DNA from: Planctomycetaceae bacterium
GTDB taxonomy: Bacteria > Planctomycetota > Planctomycetia > Pirellulales > PALSA-1355
Direction: 5' to 3'
Length of the DNA stretch: 28,175 nt
NCBI GenBank assembly: GCA_005773095.1
Contig: SXHT01000285.1
Coordinates: forward strand, 1 to 28,175
Shown: positions 1 through 8,070 of the stretch, piece after piece
How the letters are laid out: every line of letters begins with the position of its first letter
How positions within the stretch are numbered: position 1 is the stretch's first letter
The notes under the pieces: model-generated
What the model was told of the DNA's origin: nothing
What the model saw: the letters and a program-made list of their open reading frames with translations, nothing else
The model's database searches: none
Made by a program: the position numbers and the translations under genes

Positions 1-1
1 C

Positions 2-871
2 AACGGCATCGAGTACGGTGATATGCAACTGATCTGCGAAGCCTATTTCTTGCTCAAGCGGGCGATTGGGCTTTCCAACGACGAATTGTACGAAGTGTTT
101 GCCGAATGGAATCGTGGCGAGCTGGACAGCTACCTGATCGAAATTACCCGCGACATCTTTAGCGCAAAAGATCCCGACACCGGCGACTACCTCGTCGATC
201 GCATTCTTGACACGGCAGGCGCCAAGGGCACCGGCAAGTGGATGAGCCAGTTGGCGCTGGATCTGGGAGTGCCCAGCACGCTGGTGACCGAGGCGGTTTA
301 CGCGCGCAGCCTTTCGGCGATGAAAGACGCGCGGGTTCGGGCCAGCAAAGTGCTTCCCGGGCCGGATGCCAAATACACCGGCGACCGCAGGAAGTTTATG
401 GAAGACGTTCGGCATGCCCTGTATGCCAGCAAGATTTGCAGTTACGCCCAAGGCTTCGTGCAGTTGCAGGCGGCGGCGAAGGAGCATGCCTGGCCGCTCA
501 ACTACGGCAATATCGCAATGCTTTGGCGCGGCGGCTGCATCATTCGCGCGAGATTTCTCGACCGGATTAAGCAAGCCTTCGACGCGGATCGTAACCTGGA
601 GAATCTGCTGCTGAGTCCCTATTTCCGGGAGGCGGTTACCGCTGCGCAACCTTCGTGGCGGCACGTCGTCTCGACTGCCGTGCAGCTGGGCATTTGGGCC
701 CCCGCGTTTACCACTGCGTTGTCTTACTATGATGGTTATCGTGAAGAGCGTCTGCCGGCCAACCTGCTGCAGGCCCAGCGCGATTACTTCGGCGCTCATA
801 CCTATCACCGCGTCGACAAGCCAGGCGTATTCCACAGCGAGTGGCTGGAACTGCGCCGCAGACCCTTGTAG
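2..871 (+). CDS. gnd: 6-phosphogluconate dehydrogenase, decarboxylating (3' part)
   Basis: Oxidative pentose-phosphate enzyme that converts 6-phosphogluconate to ribulose 5-phosphate and CO2 while reducing NAD(P)+. The reading frame is open from base 2, so the gene starts upstream; 289 residues are visible, against about 470-480 for the family. What remains is the all-helical C-terminal substrate and dimer domain. It opens with the conserved NGIEYGDMQ segment and carries the family signature DTAGAKGTGKW about 70 residues in. It ends with the C-terminal tail GAHTYHRVDKPG, whose His and Arg reach into the partner subunit's active site. The N-terminal NADP-binding Rossmann domain lies outside the window. 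A hairpin directly after the stop separates it from the following SDR gene. Identification is secure. Confidence 0.96.
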   Translation, partial: NGIEYGDMQLICEAYFLLKRAIGLSNDELYEVFAEWNRGELDSYLIEITRDIFSAKDPDTGDYLVDRILDTAGAKGTGKWMSQLALDLGVPSTLVTEAVYARSLSAMKDARVRASKVLPGPDAKYTGDRRKFMEDVRHALYASKICSYAQGFVQLQAAAKEHAWPLNYGNIAMLWRGGCIIRARFLDRIKQAFDADRNLENLLLSPYFREAVTAAQPSWRHVVSTAVQLGIWAPAFTTALSYYDGYREERLPANLLQAQRDYFGAHTYHRVDKPGVFHSEWLELRRRPL

Positions 872-896
872 GTCAGCCTTTCCAGGCTGACGTTTT
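872..896 (+). terminator. Hairpin after gnd, possible terminator
   Basis: GTCAGCC (872-878) pairs with GGCTGAC (885-891) around a 6-nt loop, followed by GTTTT. It begins right after the gnd stop and ends just before the SDR start at 900, so it occupies the place where that gene's ribosome binding site should be. The short T run makes it a weak intrinsic terminator; it could equally be a dispersed hairpin repeat. Confidence 0.5.
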
Positions 897-899
897 GAA

Positions 900-1682
900 A
901 TGCCCAACGACTATCTCGACGAACTTTTTGGTATGACGGGCCAGGTGGCCGTCGTGATTGGCGCGACCGGCGTGCTGGGCGGCGCGATTGCCGAGGGCAT
1001 ATCGCGGGCTGGCGCGTTTGTGGTTGCCTCCGGCCGCGGTGCGGAGCGGGGAGCGGCCCGGGTTCAGCGAATCTCGCAGCAGGGCGGCGAGGCTGCCTTC
1101 ATTCCCGTGGATGTCACGAGTCGTCAATCGATGGACTCCTTGCTGGCCGATGTTGTGCAAAAGTGCGGCCGCGTGAACATGCTTGTGAACTGCGCCGGCA
1201 CCAATGCTGCAAGCGCCTATCTCGACGCATCGGACGAGGACTGGGACCGCGTGTTTGAAACGAATCTGAAAGCCACGCACATTGCCTGCCAGGTTTTTGG
1301 CCGACAGATGATTGCACAAGGGGGCGGAGCGATCCTGAACATTGGCAGCGCCACCGCCGATAAACCCCTCTCCCGAGTATTCGCTTACTCGGCGTCCAAG
1401 GCTGCGGTGGCAAACCTCACGAAGAACGTGGCTCGCGAGTTCGCCCCGCACAACGTGCGCGTCAACTGCCTGTGCCCCGGCTTTTTCCCTGCCGAACAGA
1501 ACCGCAAGATTCTGGATGCCGATCGAACCGCTCGCATTCGGGCACAAACGCCGATGGCCCGCTTCGGCTAACCCCGGGAGCTGGTTGGCGCGGCACTGTT
1601 GCTGCTCTCACAAAAGGCGGGAAGCTTTATTACCGGCGCCGTGTACTATGTGGATGGTGGCTTTACGGCAATGCGGTTTTAA
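900..1682 (+). pseudogene. SDR oxidoreductase interrupted by an in-frame TAA
   Basis: Classical short-chain dehydrogenase/reductase. The first part (900-1571, 223 residues) has the NAD(P)-binding GATGVLGG at residues 21-28, NCAGT near 98-102, and catalytic S150, Y163 and K167 (YSASK). The segment with FFPAEQNRKIL and TPMARFG resembles SDR-type D-mannonate/fructuronate oxidoreductases of the YjmF kind; this substrate guess is only moderate. TAA at 1569-1571 stops translation right after RFG. The same frame continues for 36 more codons to TAA at 1680-1682 and encodes the expected SDR C-terminus, including PRELVGAALLLL and YYVDGGF. A single change such as GAA to TAA explains it, so the gene is probably inactivated, unless the stop is a sequence error or is read through. 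Without that tail the fold loses its last strand and helix. An annotation pipeline would call a CDS at 900-1571. Confidence 0.85.
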
Positions 1683-1794
1683 GCTGGCCAGCCAGGGGTT
1701 GCCGGCCACTCTCAATCCGTTACCATGGCAGAGTATGCTGTGCCTGACTACCGCAACCGTGACTTTTCACGGGCCAAGAAAGGAACAGGCACAT

Positions 1795-1806
1795 TTTCCC
1801 GGGAAA
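1795..1806. repeat. Perfect 12-bp palindrome in intergenic region
   Basis: TTTCCCGGGAAA is a perfect palindrome, preceded by AGGAACAGGCACA. It sits in the 235-bp gap between the SDR and the flavin monooxygenase. It may be a remnant of a REP-type or IS200-type end, but no transposase is nearby. I see no other structure in this gap. Confidence 0.3.
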
Positions 1807-1917
1807 CACGTAGGACAACCTCCTGACAGAACGACGCACCACTCGTGAATTCGCCGGGAAAATGAGCCAGTCCCCGGCCCGTGAACGGTTCCACCGCAAC
1901 CAGCCGCGAGCGCGTAC

Positions 1918-3084
1918 ATGAAATTCTTTACCTTTCATCTGATGCCGTGGGATCGCTTGCCGGAGGATTTCGAAGCCCGTTACGACTCAGCATGGACATG
2001 GCTGCCAAACGAGCTTTACGACCCCGACCACGGGCACACGCTGTACAACAATTATCTCGACGAGCTGATTTTAGCAGACGAGTTGGGTTTCGACGGCGTC
2101 TGTGTCAACGAGCACCATCAAAGCGCTTATGGGACGATGCCCAGCCCCAATTTAATGGGTGCGATCCTGGCTCGGCAAACCAAGCGGGTAAAAATTGCGG
2201 TGGTCGGCAATGCGTTACCGCTTTACAGCCCTCCCACGCGCGTCGCGGAAGAATTCGCCATGATCGACGTCATCAGCGGCGGTCGTTTGATTGCGGGGCT
2301 GGTGGTGGGAGGTGGGCCGGAATACTACAGCTTTAGCGTCAACCCGACAAATGCCCGGGCGATGTTCGACGAGGCGATGGAATTGGTATTGCGCTGCTGG
2401 TCTGAACCTGGCCCGTTTGAGCATTACGGAAAATTCTGGAAACTCAAGAATGTGAATCCGTGGCCGCGGCCCATTCAGCAACCGCATCCGCCGGTGTGGA
2501 TTCCTGGGGCCGGCAGTCAGGAAACCATCGAACTGGTGGCCCGCAAGCGATTCGCCTATATGGGCATTCCGTACTTCCATCTGGATGTGTTCCGCAAGAA
2601 TTTTGACGCCTTCCGCAACGCCTGCGAAGCGAACGGCTACACGGCCGATCCCGAACAGATGGGCTGGCTGCTGCCGATTTATGTGGCTCAGACCGACGAG
2701 CAGGCCTGGGCCGAGTACGAGCAGCACCTGTGGTATTTCATCAAAAAGTTGCTTAAGGGCCTGGTCGTGTTTCCGCCGGGATACACCAGCGCCAGGTCGA
2801 TGGCCCGTATCAAACAATCGCTGGCGAAGTTCATGGGGTCCGTGGAGTCGCGGCGGCAATTGGAAGACGGAGGTTACGTGATTGTGGGCAGTCCAGCCAC
2901 GGTGCGCGACCGATTGCAGCAGTACATCACCGAACTCGGCGTGGGTAATCTGCTGGGCTTGTTTCAGCTGGGCACACTGCCAACACACCTCGCGCGCAAG
3001 AACATGACGCTCTTCGCCGAGCAGGTATTGCCCGCGCTGCGGCGTGAATTGTCGACTGAGCCCACCGAATTGCAAACCGCATAG
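1918..3084 (+). CDS. LLM-class flavin-dependent oxidoreductase
   Basis: Luciferase-like monooxygenase family protein of 388 residues. These enzymes use reduced flavin (FMNH2 or F420H2) in a TIM-barrel fold to oxidise organic substrates. Family features are the GFDGVCVNEHH segment near residues 58-68, the barrel strands around KIAVVGNALPLYSPP and RLIAGLVVGGGPEYY, and the PPVWIPGAGS segment near residue 200. C-terminally, GSPATVRDRLQQY is the usual 'mass flow' motif of the family. The ATG at 1918 gives an N-terminus that fits the first barrel strand (MKFFTFHLMPW); I see no strong Shine-Dalgarno. An alpha/beta hydrolase follows on the same strand, so the pair may act on one substrate, but the substrate cannot be read from sequence. 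Family is secure; function is open. Confidence 0.9.
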   Translation: MKFFTFHLMPWDRLPEDFEARYDSAWTWLPNELYDPDHGHTLYNNYLDELILADELGFDGVCVNEHHQSAYGTMPSPNLMGAILARQTKRVKIAVVGNALPLYSPPTRVAEEFAMIDVISGGRLIAGLVVGGGPEYYSFSVNPTNARAMFDEAMELVLRCWSEPGPFEHYGKFWKLKNVNPWPRPIQQPHPPVWIPGAGSQETIELVARKRFAYMGIPYFHLDVFRKNFDAFRNACEANGYTADPEQMGWLLPIYVAQTDEQAWAEYEQHLWYFIKKLLKGLVVFPPGYTSARSMARIKQSLAKFMGSVESRRQLEDGGYVIVGSPATVRDRLQQYITELGVGNLLGLFQLGTLPTHLARKNMTLFAEQVLPALRRELSTEPTELQTA

Positions 3085-3159
3085 GATGGGCTTCCAGCCT
3101 GCGACTCTTGAAAGCCAGCGGCAGACATTCGAAAATCGAAACGAGCACCGACTTCCCAT

Positions 3160-3185
3160 GGTTCAATTGCGATTGAACCCGTTTT
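3160..3185 (+). terminator. Hairpin with T run after flavin monooxygenase
   Basis: GGTTCAAT (3160-3167) pairs perfectly with ATTGAACC (3172-3179) around a TGCG loop, followed by CGTTTT. Stem, tight loop and short T run suggest an intrinsic terminator between the monooxygenase and the hydrolase. If so, the two genes are not strictly one operon. Confidence 0.5.
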
Positions 3186-3207
3186 GAATTTCTTCCTTGA
3201 GGTTTGT

Positions 3208-3235
3208 TTCGACTTTCGTACTTCGCCATTCGGAT
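3208..3235 (+). repeat. TTCGNNN heptad array
   Basis: TTCG occurs at 3208, 3215, 3222 and 3229, exactly 7 bp apart, with variable NNN between. The array ends 10 bp before the hydrolase start codon at 3245. A similar pattern lies upstream of gmk. The role is unknown. Confidence 0.6.
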
Positions 3236-3244
3236 TTAATCGAC

Positions 3245-4036
3245 ATGCCCACCACCGCGACCTCCGCCACGACCGAGTTTGTTGAACTCGACGGCAAGAA
3301 AATTCAGGTCACGATGGGAGGCGCTGGTCCGCCACTGGTCTATCTGCACAGCGCGGCTGGCGAGACGGACTGGATGCCCTTTCATGCCGCGCTTGCCGAC
3401 CACTTTCAGGTGGTTGCGCCGGCGGCGCCGGGCTTCGCACTTTCGTCGGGTTTAGATGAGATTGACAGCATGGTCGATCTGGCGTGGCACACGATCGACT
3501 TGCTGGCGAAGTTAAAACTCAACCACGTCGCGCTGGTCGGGTTTTCCTTAGGAGCGTGGCTCGCAGCGCAGATGGCCATTCTGCGCCCCGGGTTGATCCG
3601 TCAATTGGTTCTGGTGAACGCGGCGGGACTGCGCCTGGCCGACGCACCCATGGGGGAACTGTTCATCGACGACCTCGATGACCTGCGCGCGCTTTTGTTC
3701 CTCGATCCCCACGATCCAGCGATTGAATTGGCCATGCCGTCGTCGCTCGACGACCCGCGGATTCTGCTTTGGCTGCGAGCCCGGGAAGCGACGGCCCGGC
3801 TCGGCTGGAATCCGTACATGCACGATCCCAAGTTACCCGACCATCTGCATCGCATCCAATGCCCGACGCTGGTGCTCTGCGGCCGGCAAGACAAGCTGAT
3901 TCCGCTCGCCCACGGTGAGTATTACTCCAGCCACATTCCCAACGCGCGATTGCAAGTACTCGACCCCTGCGGTCACATGCTGCCGTTTGAGCGGACCAAC
4001 GACTTCGTGAGACTCGTCACCCAGTTTTGCCGGTAG
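3245..4036 (+). CDS. Alpha/beta hydrolase
   Basis: Alpha/beta-hydrolase-fold protein of 263 residues with all three catalytic residues visible: the nucleophile Ser in GFSLG near residue 101, the Asp in CGRQDKLIP near 214, and the His in CGHMLPFE near 242. The oxyanion region is LVYLHSAAGE near 31-40. It resembles hydrolases that act on small esters or C-C bonds, such as the meta-cleavage product type. The ATG at 3245 was preferred over an upstream in-frame start because the extra residues fall in the heptad-repeat region and do not look like protein. It follows the flavin monooxygenase and converges on an SDR 42 bp downstream. Substrate unknown. Confidence 0.88.
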   Translation: MPTTATSATTEFVELDGKKIQVTMGGAGPPLVYLHSAAGETDWMPFHAALADHFQVVAPAAPGFALSSGLDEIDSMVDLAWHTIDLLAKLKLNHVALVGFSLGAWLAAQMAILRPGLIRQLVLVNAAGLRLADAPMGELFIDDLDDLRALLFLDPHDPAIELAMPSSLDDPRILLWLRAREATARLGWNPYMHDPKLPDHLHRIQCPTLVLCGRQDKLIPLAHGEYYSSHIPNARLQVLDPCGHMLPFERTNDFVRLVTQFCR

Positions 4037-4078
4037 CGCCAGTCGGCGTGACGCCTTCGATCACGTTCCCAACGCTGC

Positions 4079-4930
4079 TCACTCGCCTCGAACAAAAAGG
4101 TCCGTCGGCAGCGCGAAGTGTGGCATCCAGCCAAGCGGCAGCGTAATGCCGGTGATCCAGCGGGCGTCGTCGGAGGCCAGAAACGCGATTGCCGACGCGA
4201 CGTCTTCGGGAAGTCCCACTCCGAGCGGATGGCAGCGCTCGATGCGCTCCGATAGTTCTTCCGTCAATTGGCCGACGTTGCGCTTGGTCATGGGCGTGAA
4301 CACAAGCGCCGGCGCCACGGCCACCACGCGCTGCCATTTGGGCGCCAGCTCGGCCGCCATCGCCTGCGTGAAACCGATCAGGCCGGCCTTACTGGCACTG
4401 TACGCGGCGAAACCTTTACAGCCACCCAAGCCGAGGGCGGAGGCGACATTGACGATGACGCCGCCGGGTTGGGGCAGAAACGGCAAAACGGCGCGTGTGA
4501 CGCGCATTGCCCCCGACAGGTTGGTGTCGAGCACACGGAGGCAATCATCGTCCGAAAACGCATCGAAGTCGCCAAAATCATCGACGCCGGCGTTGTTGAC
4601 AAGGATGTCAATCTGGCCGAACTCTTCCATCGTCGCGTCGATCGCACGTTCGACATCGCCAGAATTGCAAATGTCCCCCTTCGTGAAGACACAATTGGCC
4701 TGAAGAGATTTTTTCAGCCGCTTGAGCAAGCGGGCCGGCTCGTGGCGCGAGACCATCGATATCGCTGCTCCCTCTTGGGCCAGCCGCCGCGCCACGGCGC
4801 CGCCAATGCCCTGGTCGCTCGCGCCCGTGACAATCGCAACCTTACCGACAAATCGCGGCGGTTGCGGTTGAGGCTCGGTAGCCCGCCGGGTGCTCGTATC
4901 GTCCAGCTTGGTATCCATCAATTCAGCCAT
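4079..4930 (-). CDS. SDR family oxidoreductase
   Basis: Short-chain dehydrogenase/reductase of 283 residues, similar to FabG-type 3-oxoacyl reductases and related secondary alcohol dehydrogenases. It has the cofactor motif TGASDQGIG at residues 35-43, NNAG at 112-115, and catalytic S164, Y177 and K181 (YSASK). The first 27 residues are polar and proline-rich and precede the fold. An internal ATG four codons downstream is an alternative start, and neither has a clear ribosome binding site. The C-terminus ends in WITGITLPLGWMPHF, where most SDRs have a DGG segment; the usual YVDGG motif is replaced by LPLGW. It is convergent with the alpha/beta hydrolase and upstream of the ThuA-like gene. Substrate unknown. 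Confidence 0.9.
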   Translation of the reverse strand: MAELMDTKLDDTSTRRATEPQPQPPRFVGKVAIVTGASDQGIGGAVARRLAQEGAAISMVSRHEPARLLKRLKKSLQANCVFTKGDICNSGDVERAIDATMEEFGQIDILVNNAGVDDFGDFDAFSDDDCLRVLDTNLSGAMRVTRAVLPFLPQPGGVIVNVASALGLGGCKGFAAYSASKAGLIGFTQAMAAELAPKWQRVVAVAPALVFTPMTKRNVGQLTEELSERIERCHPLGVGLPEDVASAIAFLASDDARWITGITLPLGWMPHFALPTDLFVRGE

Positions 4931-5017
4931 CGTGTATTGCGTCAGCGCTACCCCATTGTGCAGGCTATGGGGCGAAGCGTCAAATGGCCGAGCGGATGTG
5001 ACCGCCTGTGTTGATGA

Positions 5018-5884
5018 CTATTTCGTGCCCGCGTGGATTTTCTTTGCCATTTCGTCTTCGGCCTTTGATAATTCCGGATTGGGCGTTGCATCCCCCTCTT
5101 GTTTTCCAAGAATCCATTCCACTCCGCCCTGAATCGAATCAAGGAACTTGGGATTCGCCCAGACGTGCTCATTGTGACCAAGGCTCATGTGCATCACCTT
5201 GCCGTCGCCATAGTTCTTGACCCATAGTATCGGCACATGGTACGGCTCGCGGTGCTGGGTCTTCTCGAAGTCAAGACTTGCAAGCACGCGGACCTTCTCG
5301 GGTTGCCAGTTCTTGAACTTGTAGATTTCGTCCTGAATCGTCAGTTCCTCGCCCAGCGGCTTGCTGGCGGGATGCTGATGATCATGCACCTTGATCGTGA
5401 CGGTCTCGCCGAAATTCCAAGGGTGCCCGTCGAATGTGCCGCCGATCATCTCCCAGTAGGGCTCATAGTTGTTATACGTGTCGGCCGCCGAGTGGGCGCC
5501 AATAAACCCGTGCCCCTTCTTCTTCACCCAGTCGCAAAGCAGATAGTCCCGAACCTCTTCCTTGAACGGCAAATTGCCCGTCGTGTAAAAGAACACGATT
5601 TCGTAGCCGTCAAGCATTTCTTGAGTGATGCCGGCGCAGTCCTGCGTGCAATCGGCGCGATAAAGCCCGCTCGAAATGCCTAGCTCGGTCATCGCGCGCT
5701 CGGCCGGAGAAAGCTTAGCGTCCTGCCGCGTAACCGAGCCGTGGCGGTAACCGGCGGACTGAGTGACCATCAGCATTCGTGCGCCATCGCCCGATGGCTT
5801 TTCGGCAGCGGCGGCGGAGCAAACCAATGCAAACGGCGAAAAAACAGCGAGCGCAGCACAAACAATCAAACCTTGACGAGTCAT
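5018..5884 (-). CDS. Secreted ThuA-like domain protein
   Basis: 288-residue protein with an N-terminal signal peptide (hydrophobic stretch at about residues 5-27, ending in CSAAAAEKP), so it is exported to the periplasm. The mature part is a ThuA-like, glutamine-amidotransferase-like fold. It shows MLMVTQSAGYRHGSV at the first strand, YEIVFFYTTGNLPF, and HGFIGAHSAADTYNNY at the nucleophile-elbow position, which has no Cys. ThuA-like proteins are linked to sugar (trehalose) metabolism and are very abundant in planctomycetes; enzymatic activity here is unproven. The start at 5884 was chosen because AGGAG lies about 8 bp upstream and the signal peptide begins there; a longer frame adds an unlikely leader. 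The C-terminus is highly charged (KAEDEMAKKIHAGTK). Confidence 0.9.
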   Translation of the reverse strand: MTRQGLIVCAALAVFSPFALVCSAAAAEKPSGDGARMLMVTQSAGYRHGSVTRQDAKLSPAERAMTELGISSGLYRADCTQDCAGITQEMLDGYEIVFFYTTGNLPFKEEVRDYLLCDWVKKKGHGFIGAHSAADTYNNYEPYWEMIGGTFDGHPWNFGETVTIKVHDHQHPASKPLGEELTIQDEIYKFKNWQPEKVRVLASLDFEKTQHREPYHVPILWVKNYGDGKVMHMSLGHNEHVWANPKFLDSIQGGVEWILGKQEGDATPNPELSKAEDEMAKKIHAGTK

Positions 5885-5984
5885 CGTAGGCTCCTGGTCT
5901 GCGGCGGGAGGACAGGAAGGCGGAACGAGCAAGGCCGCCATTATGCGCCATGGAAAAGCGGCTGGCTACTGGCAGGCTGGAGTA

Positions 5985-5998
5985 CCGGCTTTAGCCGG
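5985..5998. repeat. Short GC-rich hairpin between ThuA-like and prenyltransferase-repeat genes
   Basis: CCGGCT and AGCCGG flank a TT spacer. It lies in the 197-bp gap between the two minus-strand genes and looks like a dispersed intergenic hairpin. No T run follows on the minus strand. Confidence 0.4.
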
Positions 5999-6081
5999 CA
6001 AAGGCCGCGCCGTGCGCCAGAACATATCCACCATGCACGTGTCGGCCATTGCGCCCCGGATCGATGGGGCGGTAGTCGCGA

Positions 6082-8070
6082 CTAATTCGTGCGTTTTTCG
6101 CGGCTGGCGGCTTCCACGTAGAGCGGCAGGAAGCGGTAATAAACTTCCAGACACAAAGCGGACAGCGCCGTGCTGTAGACGCGGCCGCCGTAGGCTCCCC
6201 AGACATCATCGGGATCCCAACTGCCCCGATCCCCCGTATCGGTTCGCTGCGTCTTGAGCAGGGAATCCTGCAGAGCCTTGTTCCACTGGCGCCAGTGATC
6301 TCCCTGCAGTTGGAACATGCCCAGGGTGCCGTAGTACCAGTAGTACACGTTGTCGGGGTTTTGGCCGGGAAGATCGGACAGCACGAAATCACCCGCTTCG
6401 TCCGCGGCCGGATTTTCGCGAGCCATCCCCAGAAACTGGCGGCAGACGAGAGCTTCCGCGGTCATCGTGTGTGTTGCGCGGTGTCCTGGTTTGTAGCTGG
6501 CCAGGCCACCCGCTTTCCCGCTGCTGACGCTCTTCAGAAACCGCACCATGCTGGCACGAGATTCGGCGGGAATTTCGATGCCTGCCAGTTCGGCGCTTTT
6601 GAGCGCCATCACTTGCCAGCCAAGCTGGCTGGTATCGCCGGGATCGCCCGGTTGATAGCGCCAGCCACCCCCGTTTTTGTCTTGCGACTTAAGGCAGAAG
6701 CCGATGGCTTGCCGCACGGGAGCGGCGAGCCGATCGTCGCCACTCATGGCATAGGCTTCGCTTATGGCGCAGGTGGCCATGGCATGGCAATACATGCGTT
6801 CAAAGACGGTTGCTTCGCCCCCCAAGTTGCCGTCGGCGGCTTGAATGCTGAGCAACCACTCCAGACCGCGCTGGACGGTGGTCGGATGCTCTCCCTTCGA
6901 ATGCGTGTTGCCGTGCGCCAGAAAGGCCAGCAATGCCAGGCCCGTGACGCCTGTGTCAGCGCGTGAACCGGCGCCGCGGCGATCGTGGCCGTTGACCATG
7001 ACTTCGCGGCCGGCCTCGTAGCGGTCGGCATCCCAACGACCGTCCTGGCTCTGATGTTCCTTCAACCACATAAGCGCGGCGACCACGGCGGCTTCGGTGT
7101 TGAGCGAGCCGCCATTGGCGATCACACGGCGCAAACGATCGTTGCCCATGCGACCCGCCATAACGTCCGGCAGTTCTGCTTTGCCTGAGCCACCCGATAA
7201 CCTTGCGTTGTTCCTGGCGATTGGAACCAGCGGGCCGTCGTCGCCGTCGCCGGCCGCTCCGACACCCGCGCTGGCCGGCCGCACGACGATTTGGTCGGCA
7301 CCGGCGGGGCCTTGCGGACCAAGTTCGTCAGAATCAAACCTGGGGGGCTTCATCGCAGCGGTCTTGTCGAGCGGATCGCGCGGAAAATCGGTTGGACCGA
7401 ATTCGGTTGGGTCCACCATGCGGTCGGAACTGTAGCGATTGGGCAATGGTACTTTATCGATGACCGATGAGGGGGCGGGGTCGTTGGTTCGGCTGGCCCG
7501 CGGAGCATCGATCGGCGCGGCGTTTGCCAACTTGTCGGGCGCCGTTTTGATTGCGGAATTCGGCGCCGGGTGATCGTCGGGTTTGGACCCCCTCGTAGCG
7601 ATCTTTTCGAGGGGCGATGCGGCACCGTCGGGCAGCTTGTTGGGAACGTCGTTGAGCAGGTCATCCCGCAATCGGGGCGCTGCAAGTCGTTCGTTGATGG
7701 TGGAGGTAGCGTCGTCGCCGAATCCATTCCAGGGTGCGTTCTTATCGTCGGAAAGGCCTCCGTCGTCGTGGTCGCCGTTGGGATCCCCGTCGCGCTGCGA
7801 GCCATCGTCAATCGCCACCCACATCGGCGTCTCGCCATTCCCGTTGCCAATTGCCACGACGATGTTGACTGTGGTCGTGTAAATGCCGAACAACAGGTGA
7901 ACCAAGGTCGAAAGCACAATGCACTTGCGCAGCGGCTGCGATTGGCCCCAGCGGGTCCGCATCAGCACCAGCAACGTGACCGTGGCCGCAACCAGGCCGC
8001 TCCAGACCAGCAGGCGTACCATCTGGGCGGTCAGCATGGCCGCGACGAGCAGATGGTTATCGAGTTGCAT
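6082..8070 (-). CDS. Membrane-anchored prenyltransferase/squalene-oxidase-repeat protein
   Basis: 662 residues in three parts. Two membrane helices come first, at about residues 19-37 and 50-75. A long Asp/Pro/Ala-rich, probably disordered linker follows, at about 78-320. The rest (about 325-650) is an alpha/alpha-barrel with prenyltransferase/squalene-cyclase-type repeats, shown by SQDGRWDA near 341 and KSQDKNGGGWRY near 461. The DxDD acid motif of squalene-hopene cyclases is not at its usual place; a DPDD near 619 falls in the last repeat, so cyclase activity is doubtful. The start at 8070 overlaps the exbD stop by 14 bp and gives a membrane helix near the N-terminus; an upstream frame extension is just exbD read out of frame. 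Overlap with exbD implies translational coupling. It is the last gene of a TPR-ExbB-ExbD cluster. Function unknown. Confidence 0.88.
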   Translation of the reverse strand: MQLDNHLLVAAMLTAQMVRLLVWSGLVAATVTLLVLMRTRWGQSQPLRKCIVLSTLVHLLFGIYTTTVNIVVAIGNGNGETPMWVAIDDGSQRDGDPNGDHDDGGLSDDKNAPWNGFGDDATSTINERLAAPRLRDDLLNDVPNKLPDGAASPLEKIATRGSKPDDHPAPNSAIKTAPDKLANAAPIDAPRASRTNDPAPSSVIDKVPLPNRYSSDRMVDPTEFGPTDFPRDPLDKTAAMKPPRFDSDELGPQGPAGADQIVVRPASAGVGAAGDGDDGPLVPIARNNARLSGGSGKAELPDVMAGRMGNDRLRRVIANGGSLNTEAAVVAALMWLKEHQSQDGRWDADRYEAGREVMVNGHDRRGAGSRADTGVTGLALLAFLAHGNTHSKGEHPTTVQRGLEWLLSIQAADGNLGGEATVFERMYCHAMATCAISEAYAMSGDDRLAAPVRQAIGFCLKSQDKNGGGWRYQPGDPGDTSQLGWQVMALKSAELAGIEIPAESRASMVRFLKSVSSGKAGGLASYKPGHRATHTMTAEALVCRQFLGMARENPAADEAGDFVLSDLPGQNPDNVYYWYYGTLGMFQLQGDHWRQWNKALQDSLLKTQRTDTGDRGSWDPDDVWGAYGGRVYSTALSALCLEVYYRFLPLYVEAASREKRTN

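Noticed and set aside
6205..6216. DPDD in the prenyltransferase-repeat protein as a cyclase DxDD motif
   Set aside because: It lies in the last repeat near the C-terminus, not at the position of the squalene-hopene cyclase acid motif, so I did not call cyclase activity.
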